From positions 5,456,001-5,520,000 of the forward strand of contig NZ_CP109149.1 in the NCBI RefSeq assembly GCF_035920345.1: 64,000 bases of DNA. The letters run 5' to 3'. The stretch is from Nocardia vinacea (GTDB taxonomy: Bacteria; Actinomycetota; Actinomycetes; Mycobacteriales; Mycobacteriaceae). The notes beneath the pieces were generated by a model. It made no database searches, was not told the DNA's origin, and was given only the letters and a program-made list of their open reading frames with translations. The translations under genes were made by a program, and so were the position numbers. Numbering within the stretch: position 1 is the first letter of the stretch; every line of letters starts with the position of its first letter. Shown here piece by piece: positions 42,393 to 52,180 of this stretch.

Positions 42393-44162
42393 TTAGTTCT
42401 TGGGCGCGCGGGCCGCGGCGACGTCGGCGACGTACTCGTCGTAGGCCGGGACGTAGCCGTCCGCGCGACCGGCGAGCACATACAGCTGACTGTCTGCGTC
42501 GGGTGCGTAGCCCCGCTTGCGGAGTTCGACTTTGCGGCTCTTGAAGGTGGAGGTCTGCTCGAGTTCGGCGACGACCCGGATGAACAGCGGGACCGCATAA
42601 CCGGGCAACCGGGAGTAGGCCAGTTCGGCGAGCACGCGACCGTCGAATGGGGCGTCCGGGTACAGCGTCACCGCCGCCATGCCCGCCTTGCCGTCGGTGC
42701 CCGGGATATCCACGCCGAAGACGACCGCCTGCGAAATCGCGTCGGAATCGGCGAGTACACCCTCGACCTCGGTGGTGGCGACATTCTCGCCCTTCCACCG
42801 GAAGGTATCGCCGAGCCGGTCGACGAAGGCGATGTGATGCCAGCCCTGATCACGGACCAGATCACCGGTGTCGAACCAGACGTCGCCGTCGGTGAAGCCG
42901 TCGCGGACCAGCTTCGCTTCAGAGGCGGCCCTATCGGTGTAACCGTCGGCAGGCGAACGATCGGTGACCTCGGCCAGCAGCAGACCGACCCCACCGACCG
43001 GCACCCGGCGCAGCCGACCGTCCTTGTCGCGCTTGGCCTTTCCGGTCGCATCGTCGTATTCGACGATGGCGTAGGGCAACGGCCCGAAGCCCGCGGTGCG
43101 ATCCAACCCGAAGGCATTGACGAAGGCGATATTCACCTCGCTGGCGCCGTAGAACTCGACGATCCGGCCGATGCCGAAACGGCTCTTGAACTCGTCCCAC
43201 AGCTCCGGCCGCAGACCGTTGCCGACGGCGAGCCGGACCCGGTGCTGCCGATCGGTCGGCTCGAGCGGCTGATTGACCAGGTAGCGGCAGAGTTCACCGA
43301 TGTAGATGAATGCGGTCGCCTGCTCCCGGATGATCTCGTCCCAGAACCGGGAGGCGGAGAACTGCCTGCCGAGTGCGAAGGCGCCGCCCGCGGCGAGCAC
43401 CGACGACAGCGCGACGGTCAGTGCGTTGTTGTGATAGAGCGGCAGGCAGCAGTACAGAGTGTCATTGCCGCGCAGGCGAATTCCGAGTCCGCCGAGTCCG
43501 GACATGCTCTTGCTCCAGCGCAGATGTGTCATCACGCTGGCCTTGGGTAGGCCGGTGGTGCCGGAGGTGAAGATCAGGAAGGCACGTTCCTTCGCGGTGA
43601 CCTGCGCGCAGCTCGGCGGATCGGCCGGGTCGGCATTCTCGGCCGCCTTGTCCAGATCCTGCGAAAAGAGCACATCGGCAAGGGGTTCGGCGAGCGAGTC
43701 CAGTGCCGCCTGGCATTCCTCGCCGACCACGTTGAGCACGCTGTCCAGTAGTCCGAAGCTGTGGGCGAGCACCTGGTCGCGCTGGTGATGATTCAGCAAG
43801 CCGACCGTCGCACCGAGTTTCACGGTGGCCAGCACCACGAACAGAGTTTCCGGACGGTTGGTCATCAGCACGCCGACCACATCACCGCGCTGCACGCCAC
43901 GGTCGGCCAGCACCCGCGCGTACCGGTTCACCCGCGCGTTGGCCGAGCCGTAGCTGAAGGTTTCGCCCTCGTACTTCAGGAACGGCCGGTCCGGATGCCG
44001 GTGCGCGTTGCGTTGGAAGTACAGCCCGACCGAAGATTTGTCATCCGGCCGCACCATCATGCCGAGCGCGCCGCGCAGCATGGACGGTGCGTCGAATGCC
44101 ATGAGCGGCAACCGCTTCGCGATATCGAATAGGCTGACCTTCGAGCGGGCGGGAGTGCTCAA
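42393..44162 (-). CDS. fadD6: Long-chain acyl-CoA synthetase FadD6
   Basis: 589 aa of the FATP/very-long-chain acyl-CoA synthetase group. AMP-binding motif FLIFTSGTTGLPKASVMTH, then FYGASEVNIAFVNAFG, VWFDTGDLVRDQGW and GDTFRWKGENVATTEVEG. It activates fatty acids for lipid synthesis or breakdown at the membrane. The start is a TTG at 44162, with GAGGAG ten bases upstream inside the preceding LOG gene. Same order as Rv1205-Rv1206. Confidence 0.93.
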   Translation of the reverse strand: MSTPARSKVSLFDIAKRLPLMAFDAPSMLRGALGMMVRPDDKSSVGLYFQRNAHRHPDRPFLKYEGETFSYGSANARVNRYARVLADRGVQRGDVVGVLMTNRPETLFVVLATVKLGATVGLLNHHQRDQVLAHSFGLLDSVLNVVGEECQAALDSLAEPLADVLFSQDLDKAAENADPADPPSCAQVTAKERAFLIFTSGTTGLPKASVMTHLRWSKSMSGLGGLGIRLRGNDTLYCCLPLYHNNALTVALSSVLAAGGAFALGRQFSASRFWDEIIREQATAFIYIGELCRYLVNQPLEPTDRQHRVRLAVGNGLRPELWDEFKSRFGIGRIVEFYGASEVNIAFVNAFGLDRTAGFGPLPYAIVEYDDATGKAKRDKDGRLRRVPVGGVGLLLAEVTDRSPADGYTDRAASEAKLVRDGFTDGDVWFDTGDLVRDQGWHHIAFVDRLGDTFRWKGENVATTEVEGVLADSDAISQAVVFGVDIPGTDGKAGMAAVTLYPDAPFDGRVLAELAYSRLPGYAVPLFIRVVAELEQTSTFKSRKVELRKRGYAPDADSQLYVLAGRADGYVPAYDEYVADVAAARAPKN

Positions 44163-44166
44163 TGCG

Positions 44167-44769
44167 TCAGTTCTCCTCGTCGAGAGCGGTTTCCGGCTCC
44201 TGCGTCACCTCGGATGCCGGCACCGGTTTCAGCGCCGCGAAGGCCGCGGGCAGATCGTCGACCACGGTGATCCTGGCCATGGCCGACTGGGACACGAACT
44301 TCCGATCGTAGAGTTGGTCCAACCAGTCGAACAGACCCCGATAGAAACCATTGGGATCGAGCACAACCACCGGCTTATCGTGTTGGCCCAGATAACCGCC
44401 GGTCCAGGTTTCGAAGAATTCCTCCAGCGTGCCGATGCCGCCGGGCAGAGTGAGAAAGGCGTCGGCGCGGTCCTCCATGACCTGTTTGCGCTGGCGCATG
44501 GTGTCGGTGACGATCAGCTCGTCGGCATCGACATCGGCTACTTCCTGGTGCACCAAGTGTTTCGGAATCACCCCGACGGTATGCGCACCGCTCGCGCGAG
44601 CGCCGGTTGCGACCGCGCCCATCATCGAGACGTGACCGCCGCCGGAAACCAATTGCCAACCGCGCCTTGCGATCTCGGTGCCGACCCGGGCGGCGAGGGC
44701 GAGCATTGCCTGATCGGCGGTGCTGGCCGAACAGTAGACACAGACCGCGTATCCGGCTTCACTCACCAT
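44167..44769 (-). CDS. LOG-family cytokinin riboside 5'-monophosphate phosphoribohydrolase (Rv1205-like)
   Basis: 200 aa. The LOG signature PGGIGTLEEFFETWT and the upstream loop LVSGGGHVSMMGAVA are present, with VYCSAS near the start. LOG enzymes release cytokinin bases from nucleotide precursors; Rv1205 has been shown to do so. ATG 44769 overlaps the stop of a second, longer LOG-type gene by seven bases. Confidence 0.9.
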   Translation of the reverse strand: MVSEAGYAVCVYCSASTADQAMLALAARVGTEIARRGWQLVSGGGHVSMMGAVATGARASGAHTVGVIPKHLVHQEVADVDADELIVTDTMRQRKQVMEDRADAFLTLPGGIGTLEEFFETWTGGYLGQHDKPVVVLDPNGFYRGLFDWLDQLYDRKFVSQSAMARITVVDDLPAAFAALKPVPASEVTQEPETALDEEN

Positions 44770-45569
44770 TGATCCTCCGTCCCGAGGGCATCGGTGTCGG
44801 TGGCCCCGTCCGCGGTGGCCAGGATGATCTGCACGACCTCCTCGACACTATCGGTCACATGCAGCAGGCCGAGGTCGCCGGGTGAGATCTTGCCGGAACC
44901 GCCGAGCGAATCGCGCAGCCAGTCGACGAGTCCGGCCCAGTACTTGCTGCCGAACAGGATGATCGGGAAGCGGGTGATCTTGTGGGTCTGCACCAGGGTG
45001 AGCGCCTCGAACAGCTCGTCCAGGGTGCCGAATCCGCCCGGCAGGCAGATGAATGCCTGCGAGTACTTCACGAACATGGTCTTGCGCGCGAAGAAGTAGC
45101 GGAAGTTGATACCGAGGTCGACCCATTCGTTGAGGCTCTGCTCGAACGGCAACTCGATGCCGAGTCCGATCGAGTACCCGCCCGCCTCCGACGCGCCCCG
45201 GTTCGCGGCCTCCATCACGCCGGGGCCGCCGCCGGTGATCACCGCGAATCCGGCCTGCGCCAGCGCACCGCCGATGGCCATGGCGGCGTGATACTCCGGA
45301 TGCCCCGTCGACGTGCGGGCCGAACCGAAGACGGTGACCGCGCGCGGCAGTTCGGCGAGCGCACCGAAGCCCTCGACGAATTCGGCCTGGATGCGCAGCA
45401 CCCGCCACGGATCGGTATGCACCCAATCGCTTGGTCCGTGCCGGTCCAATAGGTTCTGATCGGCGGTGCCGCCCGGTTTGCGATCGCGGCGGAACATGAT
45501 CGGTCCGCGGTATTTGGGTGTCGACTTCGGCGTGCTTGCGATCTCGTTATCGGCGGCTTCGGCGGACAT
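44763..45569 (-). CDS. TIGR00730-type Rossmann-fold (LOG-like) protein
   Basis: 268 aa from ATG 45569. Contains VTVFGSARTSTGHPEYHAA, AVITGGGPGVMEAANRGA and ICLPGGFGTLDELFEAL, the long-form LOG pattern, with about 65 extra N-terminal residues. It lies between dapE and the Rv1205-like LOG gene, giving two adjacent LOG paralogs. Nucleotide 5'-monophosphate hydrolysis is the likely activity; the substrate is unknown. An ATG at 45593, inside the dapE end, is an alternative start. Confidence 0.88.
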   Translation of the reverse strand: MSAEAADNEIASTPKSTPKYRGPIMFRRDRKPGGTADQNLLDRHGPSDWVHTDPWRVLRIQAEFVEGFGALAELPRAVTVFGSARTSTGHPEYHAAMAIGGALAQAGFAVITGGGPGVMEAANRGASEAGGYSIGLGIELPFEQSLNEWVDLGINFRYFFARKTMFVKYSQAFICLPGGFGTLDELFEALTLVQTHKITRFPIILFGSKYWAGLVDWLRDSLGGSGKISPGDLGLLHVTDSVEEVVQIILATADGATDTDALGTEDQW

Positions 45570-45579
45570 GGCGCCCACG

Positions 45580-46671
45580 CTACCGGGATGCACCGGTGAG
45601 GTAGCCGCGCAGCACCTCGGCGACCGAGCCGATCTGGGCGACCGGGACGTGTTCGTCGCGCTTATGGGCGAGATTGGGGTCGCCGGGACCGAAGTTCACC
45701 GCCGGTATGCCGCGGGCGGCGAAGCGCGCGACATCGGTCCAGCCGTATTTGGCGCGCACACTGTCGGCGCCGACCACAGTGATCAGATCCTTAGCGGCGG
45801 GAGCGGACAAGCCCGGCAGTGCGCCCGCAGCGGCGTCGGTGAGCTCGAAATCGAGCTCGAGCCCGTCGAATACCTCGCGCACATGCTCGGTGGCCTGGGC
45901 GACGCTACGGTCGGGGGCGAAGCGGAAGTTCACGTCGACCTCGGCCTCGTCCGGAATGACATTGCCCGCCACACCACCGCCGATGCGGACCGCGGAAAGG
46001 CCCTCGCGATAGATGCAGCCGTCGATATCGACCTCGCGGGCCTTGTATTCAGCAAGCCGTTGCAGCACCGGGGCCATGCGGTGAATCGCATTGTCGCCCT
46101 TCCACGACCGCGCCGAGTGGGCCCGCACGCCCTTGGTCGTCAGCCGGGCGCGGAGGGTGCCCTGGCAACCCGCCTCGATGACACCGCCGGACGGTTCGCC
46201 GAGGATGGCCAGATCGCCGACGAGCCAATCCGGGAGGTCGCGCTCGATGTGGTTGAGGCCGTTGTACTTCGCGGAGATCTCCTCGCAGTCGTAGAAGATC
46301 AGCGTCAGATCGTGCACCGGCTCGGCGACGGTGGCGGCCAGATGCAGGAAGACCGCATCACCGGATTTCATATCGACGGTGCCGCAGCCGTACAACTGGC
46401 GCTCCCCCGCCTCGTCCACAAAGGTGCTCGGCACATTGTCGGCGATGGGCACGGTATCCAGGTGACCGGCCAGGATGACCCGAGTCGGCCGACCGAGATC
46501 GGTGCGGGCGAGCACCACATTGCCATGCCGCAGCACCTCGAACCCCGTTGTCTGCTCGCGCAGCGCCCGCTCGACAATGTCGGCGATAACCGCCTCGTTC
46601 TGCGACACACTCGGGATGTCGACGAGAGCCGCGGTCAGCGTGATGGGATCGGCGCGCAAGTCGATGGTCAC
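45580..46671 (-). CDS. dapE: Succinyl-diaminopimelate desuccinylase
   Basis: 363 aa zinc peptidase-fold enzyme (M20 family) of lysine and meso-DAP synthesis. Metal and catalytic residues are in [30 protein letters not shown] and [14 protein letters not shown]; dimerisation loop [18 protein letters not shown] 46671 gives [20 protein letters not shown], fitting the family start; the region upstream in frame is basic and unlike protein. It produces LL-DAP for peptidoglycan. dapD lies close by on the other strand. Confidence 0.93.
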   Translation of the reverse strand: MTIDLRADPITLTAALVDIPSVSQNEAVIADIVERALREQTTGFEVLRHGNVVLARTDLGRPTRVILAGHLDTVPIADNVPSTFVDEAGERQLYGCGTVDMKSGDAVFLHLAATVAEPVHDLTLIFYDCEEISAKYNGLNHIERDLPDWLVGDLAILGEPSGGVIEAGCQGTLRARLTTKGVRAHSARSWKGDNAIHRMAPVLQRLAEYKAREVDIDGCIYREGLSAVRIGGGVAGNVIPDEAEVDVNFRFAPDRSVAQATEHVREVFDGLELDFELTDAAAGALPGLSAPAAKDLITVVGADSVRAKYGWTDVARFAARGIPAVNFGPGDPNLAHKRDEHVPVAQIGSVAEVLRGYLTGASR

Positions 46672-46735
46672 GCGCCCCAGCCTACGGTTCTCCGGTTGCA
46701 CCCGTCGCCCTCGCGGCGGCGATACGGTGTTCGGT

Positions 46736-47152
46736 ATGCACCCGGCCCATCGGCGCAATCGGTTACCGCGCCGCGATCGGCGACGGCCACACGAGACGGC
46801 GACGGTTTCGGTCGCCGGGGCCGACATCGTCGTAGTCGGCTTCTTCTCCGCCAGGGAGCCGGACTACGCGACGCGCATGGACGACGCCGCGAACGCCGTC
46901 GCCACCCTCGGCGGTCGGGTCGTCGCGACCTTCACCCAGCGACGTGGCGTCTCGGCTGGCGGCGTCCGCCTGATGGCGCGGCCGTTTTCACCCCGGACGC
47001 TGTTCAGCGCCGGAAAAGTCGGCGAGATCGCCACGGCCTGTGCGGAACTCGCTGCAGATGCGGTAGTGGTCGTCAACCAGCTCACCCCGCACCAACGCGC
47101 GGTGCTGACCGAGGCTTTCGGGCGGTCGACGATCAGCCTCGCGGAATTGTGA
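46736..47152 (+). CDS. HflX N-terminal-domain protein without GTPase domain
   Basis: 138 aa. After a basic start ([16 protein letters not shown]) it carries the HflX GTP-binding-domain N-part: [58 protein letters not shown] and [17 protein letters not shown]. The following GTPase domain of HflX is absent, and no frameshifted remnant is seen before dapD. It may be a domain kept on its own to bind ribosomes or nucleotide, or a truncated gene. Confidence 0.7.
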   Translation: MHPAHRRNRLPRRDRRRPHETATVSVAGADIVVVGFFSAREPDYATRMDDAANAVATLGGRVVATFTQRRGVSAGGVRLMARPFSPRTLFSAGKVGEIATACAELAADAVVVVNQLTPHQRAVLTEAFGRSTISLAEL

Positions 47153-47222
47153 CGGGCCGGGTGGTGGGTAGCGGTCGACGTGGCTCACCATGGGCCGCGG
47201 CGGGTGGGTAACCTCTGATGAC

Positions 47223-48170
47223 GTGAGCATTCAGGGAGCAGCAGCAGTCGGTATCGCCAATGTGACCGCGGACGGGACCGTATTGGATACGTGGTACCCG
47301 AATCCCGAGTTGGGCGCGTTCGGTGATACCGGCACGAAGCGCCTGGACGAGGCGCCCGCGGAATACGCGGCGCTGCTCGGATTCGACGAGGCGCGCGGGG
47401 TCGATGTGATCGCGGTGCAGACCACGATCGCCGATCTGTCGGCCGCCCCCGTGGACGCGCACGATGTGTACCTGCGGCTGCATCTACTCTCGCATCGGCT
47501 GGTCAAGCCGCACGAGGTGAGCCTGGACGGGCAGTTCGGACTGCTCAGCAATGTGGTGTGGACCAACCACGGTCCGGCCGCGGTGGAGGGTTTCGAGGCG
47601 ACGCGCGCCAAGCTTCGCGCCCGCGGCCCGGTCACCGTGTACAGCATCGACAAGTTCCCCCGGATGGTCGACTACGTCGTGCCGTCGGGCGTGCGCATCG
47701 GTGACGCCGACCGGGTCCGCCTCGGCGCGCATCTGGCCTCCGGCACCACCGTCATGCACGAGGGCTTCGTGAACTTCAACGCGGGCACCCTCGGCGCCTC
47801 CATGGTCGAGGGCCGCATCTCCGCGGGCGTCGTGGTCGGCGACGGCTCCGATATCGGCGGCGGCGCCTCCACCATGGGCACCCTGTCCGGCGGCGGCACC
47901 ACCATCATCTCGATCGGCGAGCGCTCCCTGCTCGGCGCCAACTCCGGCCTCGGCATCCCCTTCGGCGACGACTGCGTCCTGGAAGCCGGGCTCTACCTCA
48001 CCGCGGGCACCAAGGTCACCACCCCCGATGGCACCGTGGTCAAGGCCGCCGAGCTCAGCGGCCAGAACAACCTGCTCTTCCGCCGCAACTCCACCACCGG
48101 CGCCGTCGAGGTCGTCCACCGCAAAGGCACCGGCATCGAACTCAACGCCGACCTGCACGCCAACGATTGA
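47223..48170 (+). CDS. dapD: Tetrahydrodipicolinate N-succinyltransferase
   Basis: 315 aa, as in mycobacteria (317). It adds succinyl from succinyl-CoA to tetrahydrodipicolinate in the DAP/lysine pathway. Conserved blocks: [40 protein letters not shown], the beta-helix core [20 protein letters not shown] and [23 protein letters not shown] 47223 gives [13 protein letters not shown], matching the family start. Confidence 0.95.
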   Translation: MSIQGAAAVGIANVTADGTVLDTWYPNPELGAFGDTGTKRLDEAPAEYAALLGFDEARGVDVIAVQTTIADLSAAPVDAHDVYLRLHLLSHRLVKPHEVSLDGQFGLLSNVVWTNHGPAAVEGFEATRAKLRARGPVTVYSIDKFPRMVDYVVPSGVRIGDADRVRLGAHLASGTTVMHEGFVNFNAGTLGASMVEGRISAGVVVGDGSDIGGGASTMGTLSGGGTTIISIGERSLLGANSGLGIPFGDDCVLEAGLYLTAGTKVTTPDGTVVKAAELSGQNNLLFRRNSTTGAVEVVHRKGTGIELNADLHAND

Positions 48171-48969
48171 GCGCTCCTCTCCCCGCCTCCCCGAACCTTT
48201 AGGCGCCAGACTCAGTCGCGACAACGATGACGTTGGCGGGCGGCGGTTGAGACGTAGGCAAGTTAGCCCGTCCTCTACGAGTTACCAGTGTGCTCTCTAA
48301 ACTCATCGCCGCTGGTCATGGTGCCGACAGTACCCGGTGTTCTTACTGTCGAGTATGAAGCCGACTACCGTGCACACCGCGCCGAACAACCGGCCGGTGA
48401 CAGATAGACCAAACCCGGGGAAGGTTCACCGGTGACTTGGCGAACCCCCGTTGTGGCGTGCATGCGGCCACCTCGAGAGCGGACGGTGTTACAGGCTTCG
48501 CGCTGTCGGACGCTGGTCCCGAATCCGCGTCCCCCGCGGAGATCGCCTGTTCCCGCACCCACGATAGTCGGCCTTGCTCGGCCCGGCGGCCTCTTGTCCT
48601 CGCTGCCACCACAGGCTGGCGGATCACTCAACGTCACCAGAACTTCCTGATCTCGCCCCGACTCACCCCTCTAAACCGACCGGTCACCCGGTTTAATACG
48701 AGTCCGACAGCAGAGGGGCCGCGCCACTTTCGCCCGATCACCACCCATGGCTGCTACGGCAGCCTAATAAATGCATCACATTTAGTTTCGATACCGACCA
48801 CCCAAACCTAAAGTTTAATTAGGAGCTACAGCCTGAAGCCTATTATCGTAGTAACACGCGTCGAGTGCCATAAGTACTTCGATGGCTGCCGAGGCAATAG
48901 AACTGATCCGCTCGCATTCACAAACGCATGTGAGGCTTGTAGATAAATTCTATCTGTCGAGGAGTCCCT
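48171..48969. other. 800-base gap between dapD and the sortase gene
   Basis: No convincing gene. Open frames here are short, lack ribosome sites and do not look like known proteins. GC falls from about 48750 to 48960, where AATAAATGCATCACATTTAG and similar AT-rich stretches occur, suggesting promoters for the surface island. An inverted repeat AAACCG...CGGTTT lies at about 48675-48694. The drop in GC marks the left edge of the accessory island. Confidence 0.5.
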
Positions 48970-49974
48970 ATGAGCTCGTCATTTCGTGCTGTATCGGTCA
49001 TTCCAGGGTTGCCCGGCGGTCCCAGCCCACCGATTCCGGAACTGCCACCGCAAAGATCCGGCTGTCCAGGTGGACCCGGAGGTGAAGGTGGTCAGGGCGG
49101 CCCCGATATACCCGAGACAACACCGCTTGTGACCCCAGACCCCGGAGTTCCCCCAAAGGGTGCTCCAGGTACCGGCGAAGGCGGCACCGCCGATAGTCCG
49201 CGTCCAGTTGATGACCTTGGGTGTGCTGGCGGTACCCGGACTCAGCCTCCCGCTCGAGCGGACCACTCGCCGACGTCAGGGACCCACCGCAGCCCGGCCG
49301 GAACCGGAATGACTGAAGCACGAGCGCGCAGTCCAGGACGCAGTTCGCCGGTGTCGTCGAGGCACCTGCGGATAGCGGCGAGCATTCTGCTACTTCTTGC
49401 GGCACTAAGTCCGATCGCTCGACTGTGCCCAGGTGGGAACCTGGCCCCGGCCACCGATGCCACCGTGACCGGGTTCGACAACGTGGCCCCGGCCGGGCTC
49501 CCGGAATCGCTCCCTGTGGAACTACACATCCCAGCTATCGCCGTGGATGGACCACTGTCCGAGCTCGGCCTCAATCCTGATCGCACCGTAGAACTTCCGA
49601 CGGACTTTCAGGTAGCGGGCTGGTACCGATACGGCCCCCCGCCGGGGGACATGGGCTCCGCGGTCATCCTGGGACACGTGGATTCCTACACCGGGCCCGC
49701 GGTCTTCTACCGACTATCGTCACTGCGCCCCGGGGACGAGGTCCACGTGACAAGAGCGGATCGATCGGTTGCTCACTTCCTCGTCCAGACAGTAGCCACC
49801 TATTTGAAGTCAGAGTTCCCAAGCCATGAGGTCTACGACCCGCGCGGATATAGCGCGCTGCAATTGGTGACGTGTGGGGGCGAATTCGACCACACCATAA
49901 GAAGCTATCAGTCCAACGTGGTGGTCTACACCGCGCTCGTGGGCATCACCCCGCCGCCCGCTGGCCCACCATGA
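48970..49974 (+). CDS. Class F-like sortase with Gly/Pro-rich N-terminal region
   Basis: 334 aa. A Gly/Pro-rich N-terminal part ([35 protein letters not shown]) precedes one membrane helix (HLRIAASILLLLAALSPIA) and a sortase domain: ELHIPAIAVDGPLSELG, the His in SAVILGHVDSYTGPAVF and the Cys in ALQLVTCGGEFD. The Arg usually placed in Y-R-D-N is shifted here (IRSYQSNVVVY). GAGGAG lies five bases before ATG 48970. A second start at ATG 49309 would give a plain sortase. Substrates are not evident; no LPxTG-plus-helix protein lies nearby. Confidence 0.8.
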   Translation: MSSSFRAVSVIPGLPGGPSPPIPELPPQRSGCPGGPGGEGGQGGPDIPETTPLVTPDPGVPPKGAPGTGEGGTADSPRPVDDLGCAGGTRTQPPARADHSPTSGTHRSPAGTGMTEARARSPGRSSPVSSRHLRIAASILLLLAALSPIARLCPGGNLAPATDATVTGFDNVAPAGLPESLPVELHIPAIAVDGPLSELGLNPDRTVELPTDFQVAGWYRYGPPPGDMGSAVILGHVDSYTGPAVFYRLSSLRPGDEVHVTRADRSVAHFLVQTVATYLKSEFPSHEVYDPRGYSALQLVTCGGEFDHTIRSYQSNVVVYTALVGITPPPAGPP

Positions 49975-50055
49975 CAGACCGGGCCCCAGCAACAACCTTG
50001 GTCGATGAGGGCGCCAACCCACCACCACTGCAAAATGGCGATTTGTCGAAATCCC

Positions 50056-51888
50056 CTACAGGAGCTCGCGCGACGACACCGCGATAATCGACATGGCTCC
50101 GACTGCTGCGGCTATCGGCGGCGCGCTCCAATACCAGCTGGCGCTGTTCAAGGGTGAGTTCGCGGACCCTGCAAGAAAGTTGGATCGGACACCGGCGTCA
50201 TCGCCAGCGGTGAGCCGATGTCGAAGCAGTCGCCACGAAACCAGGAACACCAGGAGCATCCACACGCAATCCCACATAGCGGTGTCGGCTTGGTCAGCGG
50301 TAACGGATGCTGACATGCGCTTTAGCGGTGCGCGATGTAGGAGCGTGGATTTGGCTGTAGCTTGTTCGGCGGCCTGGCTCGACGGTGGAGATGCATCGCC
50401 TGGCGCTACGGCCTGATGTGGATCGATTGGCCGACTGGCAGCACTCGGTGCAGCGGTAGCCTTGGCCTTAACGGTAGAGCCTGTCCGGGTCGCGAGACTG
50501 CGTGCCAGCGCTGAAAACCAGTCCGCGACGAATTGGGTGGGCGTCTGGCCGGTTTCGGTGACGGATTCCCATACATAGGCGCCGTGGCGTGCGACAACAT
50601 CCTGATATCTCGCCCACATTGCGGGTTCGAGCAGCGCGGCGTTGTCTGCGACGGCAAAGGCGACCGCGTCGAACGCTTGTGTCACCAGGTTCCCGGCGGG
50701 TCCGATCGGCTCCGATGGGAATCGCGGGCCAGTAATCTTTTCCGTAAGAAGGGCAATGCCGTCCAACGGTTGATTCTCGCCCACGCTGAGAATCTCGGCG
50801 ACCTCGCTCGGTTCGAGTGTCACACCTACTACCGCGAGCAAAATATTGAGCGTGACTGTAGCCACTTTGAGCAACGCCGCCTGCGCGTCGGGACCATAAA
50901 CCGGTACCCGCGGGTCCGATGCTTCGGAAAGACGCTGACTGAGCGTCCTTTCGGACGTCAGCGTCAGTGATTCGACCGTATTGCCGTCCACGTCATGACT
51001 TACCACGGCGGCGGCGGTCTTCACGGTTGTCGCGACAACGGCTTGAATGATCGAGGACAGTACGGTGAATGGGTCGAGCGGGGAAAGCAGTGCCTGACCG
51101 ATGATGTTCGTCAACGCGTGCAGTATCGGTGCGCCGGTGGGTGCGTCGCAGGCGAGGTCTTCTGCAACGCATAACGAGGCCACGCGTCCAGTGAGCGCGC
51201 CGAAGTCTGCGGCAATGTCTTGTTGCGGTCCGATGCCACCGCCCGCTGGCATCGTCTGTGCAACTGGTGGCAGCCCCGCGAATGCTGTTCGGTCGGTGCC
51301 GGGTGCGGGGGCGGGTGTGCGCTGTCCCGGCGCGCCGGGGAACACCGGTGCCCCCGGGTCACGGGTCGGGTCGGCGAAGAGTGCGGCGCCAGCTATCTTG
51401 TCCGGTGCCACCACACCGTATCCGAGCCCTACCTCCCGCAGGAACAACGAAACAACGTGTGCCCCTTGTGAATACCCCAGCAAAGCCAGGCTGGTGTTCT
51501 CGCATCTATTGCTGATCGCGCGGGCCATGCTGCGCAGCTCGTCGAGTCCCGCGAAGACGGATTGTGCGTACGGCGGCGTGGCAGCGCCGGGCACGATCCC
51601 GCCGAACGCCGCGGGATAGGGCACGTATGCGCGATCGACCGCTCCGGGCTTCGAAATGCTGGCCAGCAATGGCGCGAAAACGCCCGACAGCATGCCGGTG
51701 TCGACGGTGGGCGAGGCGCTGAGAGAGGACTGCCCTGTGCCCTGAACACCGAGGGTGTACAGGGCCGGGCAATCGCTCGGATCGAATTCCGGAGCAGCGG
51801 CAGAGGGTTGGGCGACGACGGCGCCGGTCGCTGCGATGACGGCACACACGCCGGTTACGGCGAGTGCTCGAGCTATCTTCCTCGACAC
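50056..51888 (-). CDS. Secreted cutinase-family esterase with long C-terminal extension
   Basis: 610 aa. A signal peptide (residues 1-32) leads to a cutinase domain of about 250 residues: nucleophile Ser in LALLGYSQGAHVVSLFLR, and the Asp/His pair around SLCVAEDLACD and GAPILHALTN. The rest, about 330 residues, is not a known domain; it ends with a hydrophobic segment (WMLLVFLVSWRLL) and a basic tail that could anchor it. Such enzymes cleave lipid or polyester esters at the cell surface. GTG 51888 has GAGAGG ten bases upstream. Two hydrophobic microprotein genes precede it on the same strand. Confidence 0.82.
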   Translation of the reverse strand: MSRKIARALAVTGVCAVIAATGAVVAQPSAAAPEFDPSDCPALYTLGVQGTGQSSLSASPTVDTGMLSGVFAPLLASISKPGAVDRAYVPYPAAFGGIVPGAATPPYAQSVFAGLDELRSMARAISNRCENTSLALLGYSQGAHVVSLFLREVGLGYGVVAPDKIAGAALFADPTRDPGAPVFPGAPGQRTPAPAPGTDRTAFAGLPPVAQTMPAGGGIGPQQDIAADFGALTGRVASLCVAEDLACDAPTGAPILHALTNIIGQALLSPLDPFTVLSSIIQAVVATTVKTAAAVVSHDVDGNTVESLTLTSERTLSQRLSEASDPRVPVYGPDAQAALLKVATVTLNILLAVVGVTLEPSEVAEILSVGENQPLDGIALLTEKITGPRFPSEPIGPAGNLVTQAFDAVAFAVADNAALLEPAMWARYQDVVARHGAYVWESVTETGQTPTQFVADWFSALARSLATRTGSTVKAKATAAPSAASRPIDPHQAVAPGDASPPSSQAAEQATAKSTLLHRAPLKRMSASVTADQADTAMWDCVWMLLVFLVSWRLLRHRLTAGDDAGVRSNFLAGSANSPLNSASWYWSAPPIAAAVGAMSIIAVSSRELL

Positions 51889-51971
51889 TACGATCCGACC
51901 TCTCACAGACTCGAGCCTTTTACTTGGACTTGCCACACTTCACGTTCATCCCGCTGTGGTTGCCATAACCC

Positions 51972-52061
51972 CTAGAGCAGGCCGCCGGTCAGAAAATGGA
52001 GTGTGTCTCCCACGACGGCGAGAAGTCCTGTAACGAGGTTGATTACGGGCTGGAGGATCAT
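51972..52061 (-). CDS. Hydrophobic microprotein (copy B)
   Basis: 29 aa: MILQPVINLVTGLLAVVG then DTLHFLTGGLL. It has GAGAGG eight bases before ATG 52061, a good ribosome site. The peptide has no charged residue except one Asp and one His, and could form a single amphipathic or membrane helix. It shares the core NL-x-TG-x-x-x-V with the microprotein at 52181-52267. It lies 83 bases upstream of the cutinase gene. Function unknown; small mycomembrane pore peptides, bacteriocin-like peptides or toxins are possibilities. Confidence 0.5.
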   Translation of the reverse strand: MILQPVINLVTGLLAVVGDTLHFLTGGLL

Positions 52062-52114
52062 TCGAACAGCCTCTCGGTCGGTTGATCACCTAGGTAGCGG
52101 GCGTAGTGAATTGT

Positions 52115-52167
52115 TTGCGGCCCGGCCCCCGACCGACTGTTTCGAGATATCGGGGGCCGGACCGCAA
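52115..52167. terminator. Strong hairpin between the two microprotein genes
   Basis: An 18-position stem (TTGCGG-c-CCGGCCCCCGA, 52115-52132 / TCGGGGGCCGG-a-CCGCAA, 52150-52167) with a single mismatch and a 17-base loop. There is no T-run on either strand. It lies between the genes for microproteins A and B and could act as an attenuator or RNA-stability element. Confidence 0.75.
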
Positions 52168-52180
52168 CCAAACATTCGTG

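Noticed and set aside
48437..48811. Open frame between dapD and the sortase gene
   Set aside because: Biased, non-conserved-looking sequence without ribosome site; judged non-coding.
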